Shown here: in pieces, positions 1 through 5,378 of the stretch
How the letters are laid out: each line of letters opens with the position of its first letter
Position numbering within the stretch: the first letter of the stretch is position 1
Origin: Rhodospira sp.
GTDB lineage: Bacteria > Pseudomonadota > Alphaproteobacteria > Rhodospirillales > Rhodospirillaceae
Direction: 5' to 3'
NCBI GenBank assembly: GCA_028277295.1
Contig: JANQGN010000084.1
Location: 1 to 5,378, forward strand
DNA: 5,378 nucleotides
The notes under the pieces: model-generated
What the model saw: only the letters and a program-made list of their open reading frames with translations
Databases searched by the model: none
Told to the model about the DNA's origin: nothing
Position numbers and translations under genes: made by a program

Positions 1-87
1 CCCCACGCGGATGGCCCAGGGCTCCGAACTCGGATGGACGATCGGTTTAAGAAGCGCCTTCCGAGAGGACCGGAGCACGCGATGGAG

Positions 88-116
88 ATCCTTCGGTCGT
101 TTCACTCCCTCAGGAT
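88..116 (-). other. Tandem-GA hairpin in left element
   Basis: Read on the minus strand, the left arm is ATCCT-GA-GG-GA-GT and the right arm is AC-GA-CC-GA-AGGAT, around a 3-nt GAA loop. The helices pair perfectly (5, 2 and 2 bp). They are separated by two symmetric GA/GA internal loops, which can form tandem sheared G-A pairs. The same sequence occurs without change at 5108-5136 in the other copy. Formation of the structure in the cell is inferred, not shown. Confidence 0.6.
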
Positions 117-142
117 GAAGCCCTTAAAAAGTGAAAGTCCTC

Positions 143-171
143 ATCCTGAGCGTCCGCAGGACGCGAAGGAT
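143..171 (+). other. Second hairpin in left element (GCGTCC stem)
   Basis: ATCCT (143-147) pairs with AGGAT (167-171). A GA/GA tandem mismatch follows (148-149 against 165-166), then GCGTCC (150-155) pairs with GGACGC (159-164) around a 3-nt GCA loop. Its counterpart in the right copy (5053-5081) has a different inner stem that still pairs completely. Confidence 0.65.
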
Positions 172-284
172 CCCCAACGGAGACGAGCAACCTAACGGAT
201 CTGTCATCCGGGTTCGGAGCCCTGGCGGCAGTGTTGCATCCTCACCACGGACCAACGCCGCGTGGCCGCCCACCCGCGCCGATT

Positions 285-313
285 TTGCGACCCCGTGCGT
301 TTGCGACTAGGAT
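285..313 (+). promoter_or_regulatory. Candidate sigma-70 promoter for AsmA gene
   Basis: TTGCGA (285-290) and TAGGAT (308-313) are separated by 17 bp. Each matches its consensus box at 4 of 6 positions. The position, about 90 bp before the start codon, is reasonable. The match is weak, and the true promoter could lie elsewhere or inside the upstream repeat element. Confidence 0.25.
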
Positions 314-388
314 GTCCCGGGATTCTGGCCCCCAATTGACGGGACCCGCCGCGATCATCGCGCCGGTCGGTCCCGGGGCGAGACGCGC

Positions 389-395
389 GGGAGGA
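389..395 (+). promoter_or_regulatory. Ribosome binding site of AsmA gene
   Basis: GGGAGGA lies 7 nt before the GTG at 403 and supports this non-ATG start. The ATG at 395-397 is in a different frame and overlaps the Shine-Dalgarno sequence, so it is not the start. Confidence 0.75.
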
Positions 396-402
396 TGCGG
401 CG

Positions 403-3400
403 GTGCGAAAGCTGGCCCTGTTGCTTCTTGTCCTGCTGATCCTGGCGATCGGAACGGCACTCTTGGCACCGTCGTTCATTGACTGGAACGCCTGGCGTGA
501 CGACGTGGCCGCGCGCATCGAGGCCGTCACGGGCCGGGCGGTGGACATCGGTGGTGACCTGTCGGTCCGGGTGCTGCCGCGCCCCACCGTGTCCGTCGAG
601 GGCGTGCGCCTGGCCAACATCCATGGCGGCTCCGCCCAACACATGGTGCGCGTCTCCGCGATCCGGGCCAGCCTAGCTTGGGCGCCGCTCCTGCGGGGCC
701 AGGTGCGGGTAACCTCGGTGCGTGTCATCGACCCGGTGATCCTGCTCGAGCGGTTGCCCGATGGCCGCGCCAACTGGGTGTTTGGCGCCCCCGACACCGG
801 CGTCAACGGGCGCAGCGGCGGCTCCGTGGCCATGCCCATTCCCAGCCGCCCCGGCCCGGAGACATCCCCTTCGCCGACACCCGCCGCCGCGCTCACCGAT
901 GGGGCCGGCATGAGCGTGGCGCTGGACAACGTTCACGCGCGCAACGGCCGTCTTGTGATCCGCGATGCCAGGCGGGCCATCGAGGCACGCTTGACCATCG
1001 CCACCCTGGACCTATCGGCCGATAGCCTGCGCGGCCCGTTCCGAGTGAGCGGCGACGTCGCCGCTGGCCCCCCCCCGGCGACCCCCGTGGTCTTCGATGC
1101 CCTGGTGGGCAACGTGGCCCAAGATCGCGCCACCCCGATAGACCTTCAACTCCTGATGCCCGACAGCGGCGCGACCGCCACCCTGTCCGGGGCCCTGTCC
1201 GGCATCCTGTCCAGCGTCCGGGGTCACCCATCTGGCCAGCAGCCAGCGTTGCGCGGAGACCTCAGCCTTGGCGGCCCCGACCTGGCCGCCGTCGCCGCCG
1301 ACCTCGGACCTGCGCTGGCGGCCGTGCCCGGACTCGCGGCCCTGCCGGCGCGACCCTTCTCGCTGTCGGCGGAGGTCGCCGCCAACCTGGCCGGGCTGAC
1401 CCTGTCGGACCTGCGCATGGGCCTGGACGGAGCGGAGGCGCGCGGCCATGCCCGGATCACCGTGGATGGCCGTCGGCCGGACGTCGCCGCCGACCTGAGA
1501 CTGCGCGCACTCGACCTGGATGCCTGGCTGGCGGATACCGCCGCGCCGCCCCCGCCCCGACCGGCCGACCCCGCGCCAGGCAACGCCATCGACGCACCAG
1601 CGCTGACCCCACCGAAGACCCTCGGCGGACGGCTGAGCCTGACCGCGGAGGCCATGACCTGGCGCGGCGAGGTGATCCGTCAGGCCCGCGTGGAGGCGGC
1701 GCTAGAGGATGGGCGCCTGACCATCGAGGATGCCCGGGCCAACCTGCCCGGGGCTTCCACGGTGACGGCGCGCGCATCCCTGACCGCCGAGAACGGGCAG
1801 CTCGCGGTCGAGGGCCATGTCATGGCTCGCGCTGGCAACCTGCGCGAGGCGCTGGCCTGGGCCGGGCTGCCCGCCGAGCAACTGCCGCCAGACCGCCTGC
1901 GCGGCTTCTCCCTGGATATGGACGTCGCCAGCACGTCCGAACACCTGCGGCTCACCAACCTGGATCTGACCCTGGACACAACCCGGGCCACCGGCGCGGT
2001 GGTCCTGCGCGGCGGTCCGCGCCTGGGAATCGGCGCCAACCTCCATATCGAGTCACTCAACCTTGACGCCTATCTACCGGCGACGCCCACCCAGCGGCCA
2101 GGGCCAGACTCCACGGCGGACGGGCCAGTCCTTGCCCTGCCCGCATGGCTGGCGGCCCTGAATAACATGGACGCCAACGCCCGCATCCGCGTGGACACTC
2201 TGACCATCGACGACCTGCCGCTGCGCGACATCACGCTCGCCGGATCGCTGCTGGGCGGGCGCCTGACCTTGCGGGAGGCCCAGATCGGCGCGCTGGCCGA
2301 CGCCCGTGTGACCATGTCCGGAGGTGTGTCCGGACTCGGCCACCAACCGCGCTTCCACGGCCTGACCCTGGCCATGGAGATCGCGGATCCGATCCGCACG
2401 GCCCGCCTGCTGCGGCTGGATCCACCCTCTGCCTTGCGCAACCTGGGACCGATGACCCAGACCCTGCTTCTGAATGGGTCCACCGCGGCCCTGGAGGTCA
2501 CCGGCGCGCTGCGCCTGCAGGGCGGCAGCCTGGACGTGAACGGAGTCCTTCGCGACACCCTGTCGCCGCGCCCGTCCTATGACCTGTCGGTGGACCTGCG
2601 TCACCCAGACGCCATGACCCTCGCGGGCGCGCTGCGCGGGCCAGCGGCGGCGGCCCGAACCAACCCCACCACGCCGCTGCCGCTCCGGCTACAAGCGCGG
2701 CTCGGAGGGGAAGGGTCGGCCCTCACGCTGGCTCCGCTGGATCTGCGGGTGGGCGACAGCCACGTGGACGGCGCCGCGACCCTGGGCCTGGACGGGTCGC
2801 GCCCGCATCTGGTGGCCGAGTTGACAGGGGACCGGGTGGCGATGCCGCTGCCGCCACCGCTGGCCTTGCCCGACTGGCTGGATGCCGACCTGACGCTCAA
2901 GGCCAACACCTTGACGCTGGCCGGCATCCCCCCCCTGACCGACGCCACCCTCGCGGCCCGCTGGCTGGCGGAGACGATCACCCTGGACCACCTCGACGCT
3001 CGGCTGGCCGGTGGCACCGTCGAGGCCAGCGGCGCTGTCACCGCCCTGACGGCGGCGATCGGCCCGTCATGGTCCTGGCGGCTGGAGGCACGGAACATGG
3101 ATGTCCGGCGCCTGCTAGAGACAACGGGCTCGACCGGGCAAGGCGCGGGCGCCGATGCCGCCGTGACCGGCACCGCCACCGTGACCCTCACCCTGGATGG
3201 CCAGGGCATGACGGCTCCCACCGCCCTGGCAGGCCTGACCGGCGAGGCCACGGTCACGGCGCGGGGCCTGCATCTCACGCCCGGCAGTGTCGACGGGTCG
3301 TCCCTGGCCGCCTTGCTCCGCCCGATCGCGGCGTTGGACCAGACCGCCGCCAACCTGCTCGGCGACACCGCGCCTGCCCAGCGCCCCGCCGACCTGGACG

Positions 3401-3672
3401 GGGTCGTGCACATCGAGGCGGGCCTCGTCACGCTGGACCGGTTGAGCCTGCGGCATCCGCTGTTCGATGGAGCCCTGTCGGGAACGGTGAACCTGGCCGC
3501 CCGCACGGTTGACGCAGAAGGGACCCTGGCGGTGCCCAAAGGCCCGTTGCGCGCGGCGGTGGGTCCGTCCATCCCCGTCCAGGTCTTCGGACCGCTGCGT
3601 GACCCCTCGGTGCGGGCATCCTTCAACAGCCTGCGCCTGCCCTCCAACAGGGTGGGGGGCAGGGCGCGCTAA
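403..3672 (+). CDS. AsmA family protein
   Basis: Protein of 1089 residues. An N-terminal hydrophobic anchor (residues about 4-24, LALLLLVLLILAIGTALLAP) is followed directly by the AsmA signature region: FIDWNAWRDDVAARIEAVTGR, then a ribosome-independent hallmark pattern 'vdi.GdlsvrvLPrPtvsvegVrlaN' up to about residue 72. The AsmA family C-terminal region spans about 944-1075. Known AsmA/TamB/YhdP relatives are inner-membrane-anchored periplasmic proteins built of long beta-sheet grooves. They are implicated in phospholipid movement between membranes and outer-membrane homeostasis; this role is inferred here from family membership. Pro/Ser/Ala-rich linkers lie at about 131-168 and 380-405. 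Three related modules of about 120-150 residues can be seen (about 317-462, 500-643 and 758-880), each ending in a motif like 'l.l.a..l.......l....l..g.l.l......l.g..v..sG'. The start is GTG with a good ribosome binding site. The gene stands alone, convergent with the merR-type gene. Which AsmA subgroup it belongs to cannot be settled by eye. Confidence 0.9.
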   Translation: MRKLALLLLVLLILAIGTALLAPSFIDWNAWRDDVAARIEAVTGRAVDIGGDLSVRVLPRPTVSVEGVRLANIHGGSAQHMVRVSAIRASLAWAPLLRGQVRVTSVRVIDPVILLERLPDGRANWVFGAPDTGVNGRSGGSVAMPIPSRPGPETSPSPTPAAALTDGAGMSVALDNVHARNGRLVIRDARRAIEARLTIATLDLSADSLRGPFRVSGDVAAGPPPATPVVFDALVGNVAQDRATPIDLQLLMPDSGATATLSGALSGILSSVRGHPSGQQPALRGDLSLGGPDLAAVAADLGPALAAVPGLAALPARPFSLSAEVAANLAGLTLSDLRMGLDGAEARGHARITVDGRRPDVAADLRLRALDLDAWLADTAAPPPPRPADPAPGNAIDAPALTPPKTLGGRLSLTAEAMTWRGEVIRQARVEAALEDGRLTIEDARANLPGASTVTARASLTAENGQLAVEGHVMARAGNLREALAWAGLPAEQLPPDRLRGFSLDMDVASTSEHLRLTNLDLTLDTTRATGAVVLRGGPRLGIGANLHIESLNLDAYLPATPTQRPGPDSTADGPVLALPAWLAALNNMDANARIRVDTLTIDDLPLRDITLAGSLLGGRLTLREAQIGALADARVTMSGGVSGLGHQPRFHGLTLAMEIADPIRTARLLRLDPPSALRNLGPMTQTLLLNGSTAALEVTGALRLQGGSLDVNGVLRDTLSPRPSYDLSVDLRHPDAMTLAGALRGPAAAARTNPTTPLPLRLQARLGGEGSALTLAPLDLRVGDSHVDGAATLGLDGSRPHLVAELTGDRVAMPLPPPLALPDWLDADLTLKANTLTLAGIPPLTDATLAARWLAETITLDHLDARLAGGTVEASGAVTALTAAIGPSWSWRLEARNMDVRRLLETTGSTGQGAGADAAVTGTATVTLTLDGQGMTAPTALAGLTGEATVTARGLHLTPGSVDGSSLAALLRPIAALDQTAANLLGDTAPAQRPADLDGVVHIEAGLVTLDRLSLRHPLFDGALSGTVNLAARTVDAEGTLAVPKGPLRAAVGPSIPVQVFGPLRDPSVRASFNSLRLPSNRVGGRAR

Positions 3673-3789
3673 AGCAAATCCCGAGCGATCTGGCACAGAT
3701 CGCCCTGGACGATCTTTTGGGGACGATTTGCTTGAAAAACAAATTGTTAGAGCATGCTGGGCGACTCAGAAATCGCGCAACATGCTCTA
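3672..3789. terminator. Double-palindrome element, probable bidirectional terminator
   Basis: There are two dyads. The first has outer arms AAGCAAATC (3672-3680) and GATTTGCTT (3725-3733). They enclose a tight hairpin, GCGATCTG (3685-3692) with CAGATCGC (3696-3703), around a 3-nt loop. The second pairs TAGAGCATG (3748-3756) with CATGCTCTA (3781-3789). It extends inward to a 17-bp stem with two mismatches and an 8-nt loop (3765-3772). On the minus strand this stem is followed after 4 nt by a T-rich tract (TTTGTTTTTC), giving a good intrinsic terminator for the merR-type gene. In the AsmA direction no T-run follows directly, so termination there is less certain. The arms resemble palindromes that are common between alphaproteobacterial genes. 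The element contains the last base of the AsmA TAA and the complete merR TAG. Confidence 0.7.
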
Positions 3790-4218
3790 GTCCCCTGGCC
3801 CACCGTCGGCCTCGGGATCCCCGGCGTGGGACAGCGCATCGAGAATGCCGCAGTGCTCGACCCGGCCGCCCTCACACTGGTCCACCTGGTCCACCAGGCG
3901 CGCCAGTTCGGCGCGCAGCCGTTCCAGGTGGTCGATCTTGCCTTGAACCGCGTCGAGATGGCGGCGCGCCACCCCATGAACGTCGGCGCAAGAGCGATCG
4001 GCATGGCGTCCGAGCGCGATCATCTCCCGAACCTCGTCCAGCGTGAAGCCCAACCGCCGTGCCCGCCGCACAAAGGACAGGCGCCTCAGGTGCTCGCGGT
4101 CGTAAACCCGGTGGTTGCCGGCAGTGCGCGCGGGCGCCGGCACCAGGCCGATGCGTTCGTAGTAGCGGATGGTGTCGACCTTGGTTTCGGTCAGGCGGGC
4201 GAGGGTACCGATGTTCAC
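3787..4218 (-). CDS. MerR family metal-responsive transcriptional regulator (divalent-metal type)
   Basis: Protein of 143 residues when started at the GTG at 4218, which has GGAG 8 nt upstream. A longer in-frame reading from 4320 would add 34 residues unlike the family and overlap the transporter start, so it is rejected. Residues 1-70 are a classic MerR winged helix-turn-helix: NIGTLARLT, then TIRYYERIGLVPAPART, GNHRVYD, and FVRRARRLGFTLDEVREMI. A long dimerisation helix follows (about 81-114), then a C-terminal metal-binding loop. Candidate ligands are Cys77, Cys115 and Cys123, with His122 adjacent. In Cu(I) sensors such as CueR the position of Cys77 is Ser, so Cys here points to a divalent ion (Zn, Cd, Pb, Co or Hg). 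The pattern is closest in style to ZntR/CadR/PbrR. It is divergent from the CDF transporter and is expected to bind the dyad at 4256-4276, repressing without metal and activating with metal. Which metal is sensed is not decided by the sequence. Confidence 0.9.
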   Translation of the reverse strand: MNIGTLARLTETKVDTIRYYERIGLVPAPARTAGNHRVYDREHLRRLSFVRRARRLGFTLDEVREMIALGRHADRSCADVHGVARRHLDAVQGKIDHLERLRAELARLVDQVDQCEGGRVEHCGILDALSHAGDPEADGGPGD

Positions 4219-4226
4219 CGGCAGGT

Positions 4227-4230
4227 CTCC
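4227..4230 (-). promoter_or_regulatory. Ribosome binding site deciding the merR-type start
   Basis: GGAG on the minus strand, 8 nt before the GTG at 4218-4216. It supports the 143-residue product, whose N terminus (NIGTLARLTETKVDTIRYYE) aligns with the usual MerR start. Confidence 0.65.
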
Positions 4231-4252
4231 GGCTTGGGTGCGCAGACAACGC

Positions 4253-4283
4253 TTGAACCTCGAGTGGCTCCAGGTTTCAGAAT
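4253..4283 (+). promoter_or_regulatory. MerR-type promoter and operator of the CDF gene
   Basis: The -35 box TTGAAC (4253-4258) and the -10 box CAGAAT (4278-4283) are separated by 19 bp, the over-long spacer typical of MerR-controlled promoters. Between them lies a dyad: AACCTCGAG (4256-4264) and CTCCAGGTT (4268-4276) around a 3-bp TGG centre, matching at 8 of 9 positions. The centre AGTGGCT resembles operators of CadR/PbrR-type regulators. Transcription should begin at about 4290, leaving a leader of roughly 30 nt. The merR-type gene probably reads from an overlapping divergent promoter, which would allow autoregulation. Confidence 0.85.
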
Positions 4284-4305
4284 GGCGCCCTGGTTCGATA
4301 TTGCA

Positions 4306-4312
4306 AGAGGAG
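4306..4312 (+). promoter_or_regulatory. Ribosome binding site of CDF gene
   Basis: AGAGGAG ends 7 nt before the ATG at 4320, a strong Shine-Dalgarno match that fixes the transporter start. Confidence 0.75.
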
Positions 4313-4319
4313 ACACCCA

Positions 4320-4994
4320 ATGGCGGGGTGCGGCTGTTCCCAGCCCGTGCGGTTTGATGGCGTGTCGCGCACCTACCGGCGCGTCCTGCTGGCCGTGATC
4401 GCGATCAACGCCAGCATGTTCCTGGTGGAGATGAGCTTCGGCCTGATGGCCCAGTCCATGGCGCTGAAAGCCGATGCCCTGGACTTCCTGGGCGATAGCC
4501 TGACCTACGGCATTTCGCTCGCGGTTATCGGCATGTCGCTGCGGGCGCGGGCCACCGCCGCCCTGGCCAAGGGGATCAGCCTGGCGGTGATGGCCGTGGT
4601 CATCCTGGGCGCCAGCCTTTGGCGGGTGCTGGTGGCGGCGCAGCCGGACGAGGTGGTGATGAGCTCCATTGGCGTCCTGGCCTTTGTCGCCAACGTCATC
4701 TCGGTGCTGCTGCTGCTGCGTTATCGCGACGGAGATTCCAATGTGCGCTCGGTCTGGCTGTGCAGCCGCAACGACGCCATCGGCAACGTCGGCGTCGTCG
4801 GCGCCGGCATCCTGGTCGGTCTCACCGGCACCCGCTGGCCCGACCTGATCGTGGCGGCGGTGCTGGCCGGCCTGTTCCTGACGTCGGCCGTGACCATCAT
4901 CCGGCAGGCCCTGGCGGAACGGCGGGAGGCGGCGAACCCGGCCGCGGACCAGACACCGTGCGCGGCCTCGCGCCAACCGGTGGCGGCGGAATAG
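4320..4994 (+). CDS. Compact cation diffusion facilitator (CDF) metal efflux protein
   Basis: Protein of 224 residues with six predicted membrane helices (about 21-45, 47-73, 84-105, 113-134, 144-168 and 174-197). It is expected to export a divalent metal ion from the cytoplasm in exchange for protons. Helix 2 carries ADALDFLGD, giving Asp55 and Asp59 in the spacing of the CDF transport site. In helix 5 the second half of the site reads C-S-R-N-D (Cys148, Asp152), with Cys where zinc transporters such as YiiP have His. The N terminus has a Cys-x-Cys pair (Cys4, Cys6) that could bind metal. The usual cytoplasmic C-terminal domain of about 90 residues is missing: after helix 6 only about 27 polar residues remain. 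CTD-less CDF proteins are known, for example in Maricaulis, so this need not be a truncation. It lies under the MerR-type promoter at 4253-4283, opposite the regulator gene. Substrate is inferred only as a soft or borderline divalent metal. Confidence 0.87.
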   Translation: MAGCGCSQPVRFDGVSRTYRRVLLAVIAINASMFLVEMSFGLMAQSMALKADALDFLGDSLTYGISLAVIGMSLRARATAALAKGISLAVMAVVILGASLWRVLVAAQPDEVVMSSIGVLAFVANVISVLLLLRYRDGDSNVRSVWLCSRNDAIGNVGVVGAGILVGLTGTRWPDLIVAAVLAGLFLTSAVTIIRQALAERREAANPAADQTPCAASRQPVAAE

Positions 4995-5052
4995 AACAAC
5001 AGGGCTCCGTACTCGGATGACAGGTCCGTTAGGTTGCTCGTCTCCGTTGGAG

Positions 5053-5081
5053 ATCCTTCGCACCCTTTGGGTGCTAATGAT
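5053..5081 (+). other. Covarying hairpin in right element (GCACCC stem)
   Basis: GCACCC (5060-5065) pairs with GGGTGC (5069-5074) around TTT. The outer arms ATCCT (5053-5057) and ATGAT (5077-5081) pair with one mismatch. The left copy has GCGTCC with GGACGC at the same place, so two base pairs differ and both are compensated. Confidence 0.6.
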
Positions 5082-5107
5082 GAAGTTTATACATTTAAAA
5101 TAACCTC

Positions 5108-5136
5108 ATCCTGAGGGAGTGAAACGACCGAAGGAT
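5108..5136 (+). other. Tandem-GA hairpin in right element
   Basis: The left arm ATCCT-GA-GG-GA-GT (5108-5120) and the right arm AC-GA-CC-GA-AGGAT (5124-5136) surround a GAA loop. It is identical to the hairpin at 88-116 read on the opposite strand, and lies in the most conserved block of the element. Confidence 0.6.
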
Positions 5137-5206
5137 CTCCATCGCGTGCTCCGGTCCTCTCGGACGGCGCTTTGTGAACGTTTGTTCATCCGGGTTCGGA
5201 GCCCTG

Positions 5207-5290
5207 TCGGGCGTGTGAGGCATGCAAATCAGGGCTGGCGTTCCGGCGGGGCCTGCTCTACTTTCGCCGTTCTGTCGGCAGGTTGCTCAC
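5207..5290 (+). other. Spacer between right element and tRNA-Leu
   Basis: 84 bp without a gene. The tRNA promoter must lie here or inside the end of the repeat element. A TACTTT at 5259-5264 could be a -10 box, but no good -35 box stands at the right distance, so no promoter is called. Confidence 0.4.
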
Positions 5291-5376
5291 GCGGACGTGG
5301 CGGAACTGGTAGACGCAGCGGACTTAAAATCCGCTTCTCGGTGAGAGTGGGGGTTCGAATCCCTCCGTCCGCACCA
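5291..5376 (+). tRNA. tRNA-Leu (anticodon UAA)
   Basis: Complete 86-nt gene including an encoded CCA (5374-5376). The acceptor stem pairs GCGGACG (5291-5297) with CGTCCGC (5366-5372), followed by discriminator A. The anticodon stem GCGGA/TCCGC (5318-5322 and 5330-5334) holds the loop CTTAAAA with anticodon TAA at 5325-5327, which reads UUA. The long variable arm (about 5335-5348) is that of a class II tRNA, as expected for leucine. The T arm has the loop TTCGAAT (5354-5360). Only two bases follow in the window, so downstream context is unseen. Confidence 0.97.
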
Positions 5377-5378
5377 GA

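Larger units (their letters stand above)
17..224 (-). repeat. MITE-like element, left copy (inverted relative to right copy)
   Basis: Non-coding 208-bp element. Both ends carry the same terminal inverted repeat: CAGGGCTCCG at 17-26 and its reverse complement CGGAGCCCTG at 215-224. The match continues inward to about 20 bp with one difference. The whole unit, reverse-complemented, matches the copy at 5000-5206. Positions 60-118 are identical over 59 bp to 5106-5164, and the segment 165-224 also matches closely; the centre (about 119-160) is diverged. Two hairpins lie inside, at 88-116 and 143-171. There is no convincing ORF, which fits a miniature inverted-repeat element mobilised in trans. 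No target-site duplication is obvious: flanks are ggcc on the left and gcgg on the right. It could also be a large REP/BIME-type mosaic, but matching termini at both ends favour a MITE-like unit. Confidence 0.8.
225..402 (+). other. Leader region between left element and AsmA gene
   Basis: 178 bp with no credible gene. Together with the left element it makes a 402-bp stretch without coding sequence at the window start. It holds a weak candidate sigma-70 promoter (285-313), a 13-bp palindrome around 350-362 (CGCGAT, C, ATCGCG) and the ribosome binding site of the AsmA gene. Small ORFs crossing it lack supporting start signals and read as GC-rich noise. Confidence 0.5.
5000..5206 (+). repeat. 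MITE-like element, right copy
   Basis: Non-coding 207-bp element beginning 5 nt after the CDF stop codon. Terminal inverted repeats are CAGGGCTCCG (5000-5009) and CGGAGCCCTG (5197-5206). They extend inward to 21 bp with two differences (T/A and T/C). It matches the reverse complement of 17-224 closely at both ends: about 5000-5060 with four differences, and 5106-5164 with none. The centre (about 5061-5105) is diverged and AT-rich in this copy. Flanks (acaa before, tcgg after) show no target-site duplication. Its hairpins may also end transcription from the CDF gene, although no T-run follows them. Confidence 0.8.

Noticed and set aside
88..171. CRISPR-like array from repeated ATCCT...AGGAT units
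   Set aside because: There are only two units per element, they are hairpins of different inner sequence in opposite polarity, and there are no regular spacers.
336..341. TTGACG as a -35 box for the AsmA gene
   Set aside because: No acceptable -10 box stands 15-19 bp downstream.
2601..3647. 348-codon minus-strand open frame inside the AsmA gene
   Set aside because: Composition is Arg/Ser/Pro-rich with no recognisable domain; it is a third-position GC artefact opposite a clear AsmA protein.
4219..4320. N-terminal extension of the MerR-type protein to an ATG at 4320
   Set aside because: The extra 34 residues do not resemble the family, cover the operator and overlap the CDF start; the GTG at 4218 has its own ribosome binding site.
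4215..5063. Long minus-strand open frame opposite the CDF gene
   Set aside because: It is Gln/His/Arg-rich, overlaps two well-supported genes and a repeat, and looks like the antisense shadow of GC-rich coding sequence.
5174..5188. GAAC-N4-GTTC dyad resembling an SOS box
   Set aside because: That spacing is the Gram-positive LexA type; alphaproteobacterial boxes are GTTC-N7-GTTC. It lies within the repeat element and is absent from the left copy.

Overview
This is a GC-rich window with dense codon use, an AsmA-family envelope protein, a MerR/CDF metal-efflux pair and REP-like intergenic palindromes. The ATCCTGAG...CGAAGGAT type of palindrome and the TAGAGCATG...CATGCTCTA type are familiar from alphaproteobacterial intergenic DNA. 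An alphaproteobacterium, possibly of the Rhodospirillales, is therefore the most likely source. That assignment is an inference from style, not from a marker gene.

Layout, left to right. A 208-bp non-coding element with terminal inverted repeats lies at 17-224. A short leader with a weak candidate promoter follows. A large AsmA-family gene (403-3672, +) fills most of the window. A compact double palindrome (3672-3789) contains the last base of the AsmA stop codon and the whole stop codon of the convergent merR-type gene (3787-4218, -), so it probably serves as a shared terminator. The merR-type gene is divergent from a small cation diffusion facilitator gene (4320-4994, +). The space between them holds a textbook MerR promoter: -35 and -10 boxes 19 bp apart, with a dyad between them. 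Five bases after the transporter stop, a second copy of the terminal-inverted-repeat element begins (5000-5206), in the opposite orientation to the first. A complete tRNA-Leu(UAA) gene with encoded CCA closes the window (5291-5376).

Functionally, the regulator and transporter form a self-contained metal-detoxification module. A metal-loaded MerR dimer is expected to untwist the 19-bp-spacer promoter and switch on the efflux pump. Cys77 in the regulator points to a divalent ion (Zn, Cd, Pb or similar) rather than Cu(I). The AsmA-like protein is an inner-membrane-anchored periplasmic protein, probably unrelated to metal export.

The most unusual feature is the pair of about 207-bp elements in inverted orientation that bracket all three protein genes. 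Each holds two internal hairpins. One is identical in both copies and is built from tandem G-A mismatches alternating with 2-bp helices. The other differs between copies but keeps its pairing through two compensatory changes. No transposase is present in the window.
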